Origin: Natronohydrobacter sp. | GTDB taxonomy: Bacteria; Pseudomonadota; Alphaproteobacteria; Rhodobacterales; Rhodobacteraceae | Length of the DNA: 13,523 nt | Assembly: GCA_007118445.1 (NCBI GenBank) | Contig: SKRP01000106.1 | Location: 1-13,523 of the forward strand | Reading direction: 5' to 3' | In this document: positions 13,491 to 13,523 of the stretch, piece by piece | Numbering within the stretch: position 1 is the first letter of the stretch | Layout: the number at the start of each line of letters is the position of its first letter | Program-made: the position numbers and the translations under genes | Notes under the pieces: generated by a model | Told to the model about the DNA's origin: nothing | The model's database searches: none | What the model saw: only the letters and a program-made list of their open reading frames with translations

Positions 13491-13523
13491 GCGCCTATCT
13501 CCTGTGTTGAAGGGGATATGAGC

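Noticed and set aside
1..13523. CRISPR array, IS element, integrase or phage gene, tRNA or rRNA
   Set aside because: Reading both strands I saw no spaced direct repeats, transposase motifs or tRNA-like cloverleaf, and all gaps are under about 150 bases.

Overview
The window is GC-rich bacterial chromosome from an alphaproteobacterium, most likely a Rhodobacteraceae/Paracoccaceae (Rhodobacter- or roseobacter-like) organism. The grounds are a crotonyl-CoA carboxylase/reductase very close to the Rhodobacter sphaeroides enzyme as I remember it, an nfuA-like/tsaB/rimI block, and an intergenic repeat of a type I recall from alphaproteobacteria. The closeness claims rest on recall, because no search was possible. 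Coding density is high; no gap between genes exceeds about 150 bases, and no mobile element, CRISPR array, tRNA or rRNA was seen.

Left part, genes on the + strand (1-5288): the 3' end of nucleoside diphosphate kinase with a strong terminator; a short PlsB/GPAT-type acyltransferase; crotonyl-CoA carboxylase/reductase (ccr, ethylmalonyl-CoA pathway) with its own terminator; a 57-residue uncharacterised protein; a RecD/Dda-like SF1 helicase; and a stand-alone Lrp/AsnC effector-binding (RAM) domain protein. Each has its own upstream gap, so these look like separate small transcription units rather than one operon.

Middle: a compound palindromic intergenic repeat (5287-5390) lies at the convergence point and overlaps the stop codon of the RAM-domain gene.

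Right part, genes on the - strand (13490 down to 5394): first an nfuA-like gene, tsaB and rimI, which overlap one another and serve Fe-S delivery, tRNA t6A synthesis and protein N-terminal acetylation. After a 144-base control region with a candidate promoter and two inverted repeats comes a BMP-family ABC importer in the order substrate-binding protein, double ATPase, permease, permease. These are followed closely by a TauE/SafE-type exporter and a TIGR02186-type envelope protein. Stop/start overlaps (ATGA, TGATG) join most genes of this run, so the importer and the TauE/TIGR02186 pair probably share a transcript.

Most of the window is recognisable core and transport content, and I found no clear novel defence or mobile system. 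The points most worth checking are the joining of a nucleoside-type importer to a TauE/TIGR02186 pair, the paired inverted repeats at the importer promoter, the three ATCCTGC half-sites before the 57-residue gene, and the hairpin at the SBP/ATPase junction.
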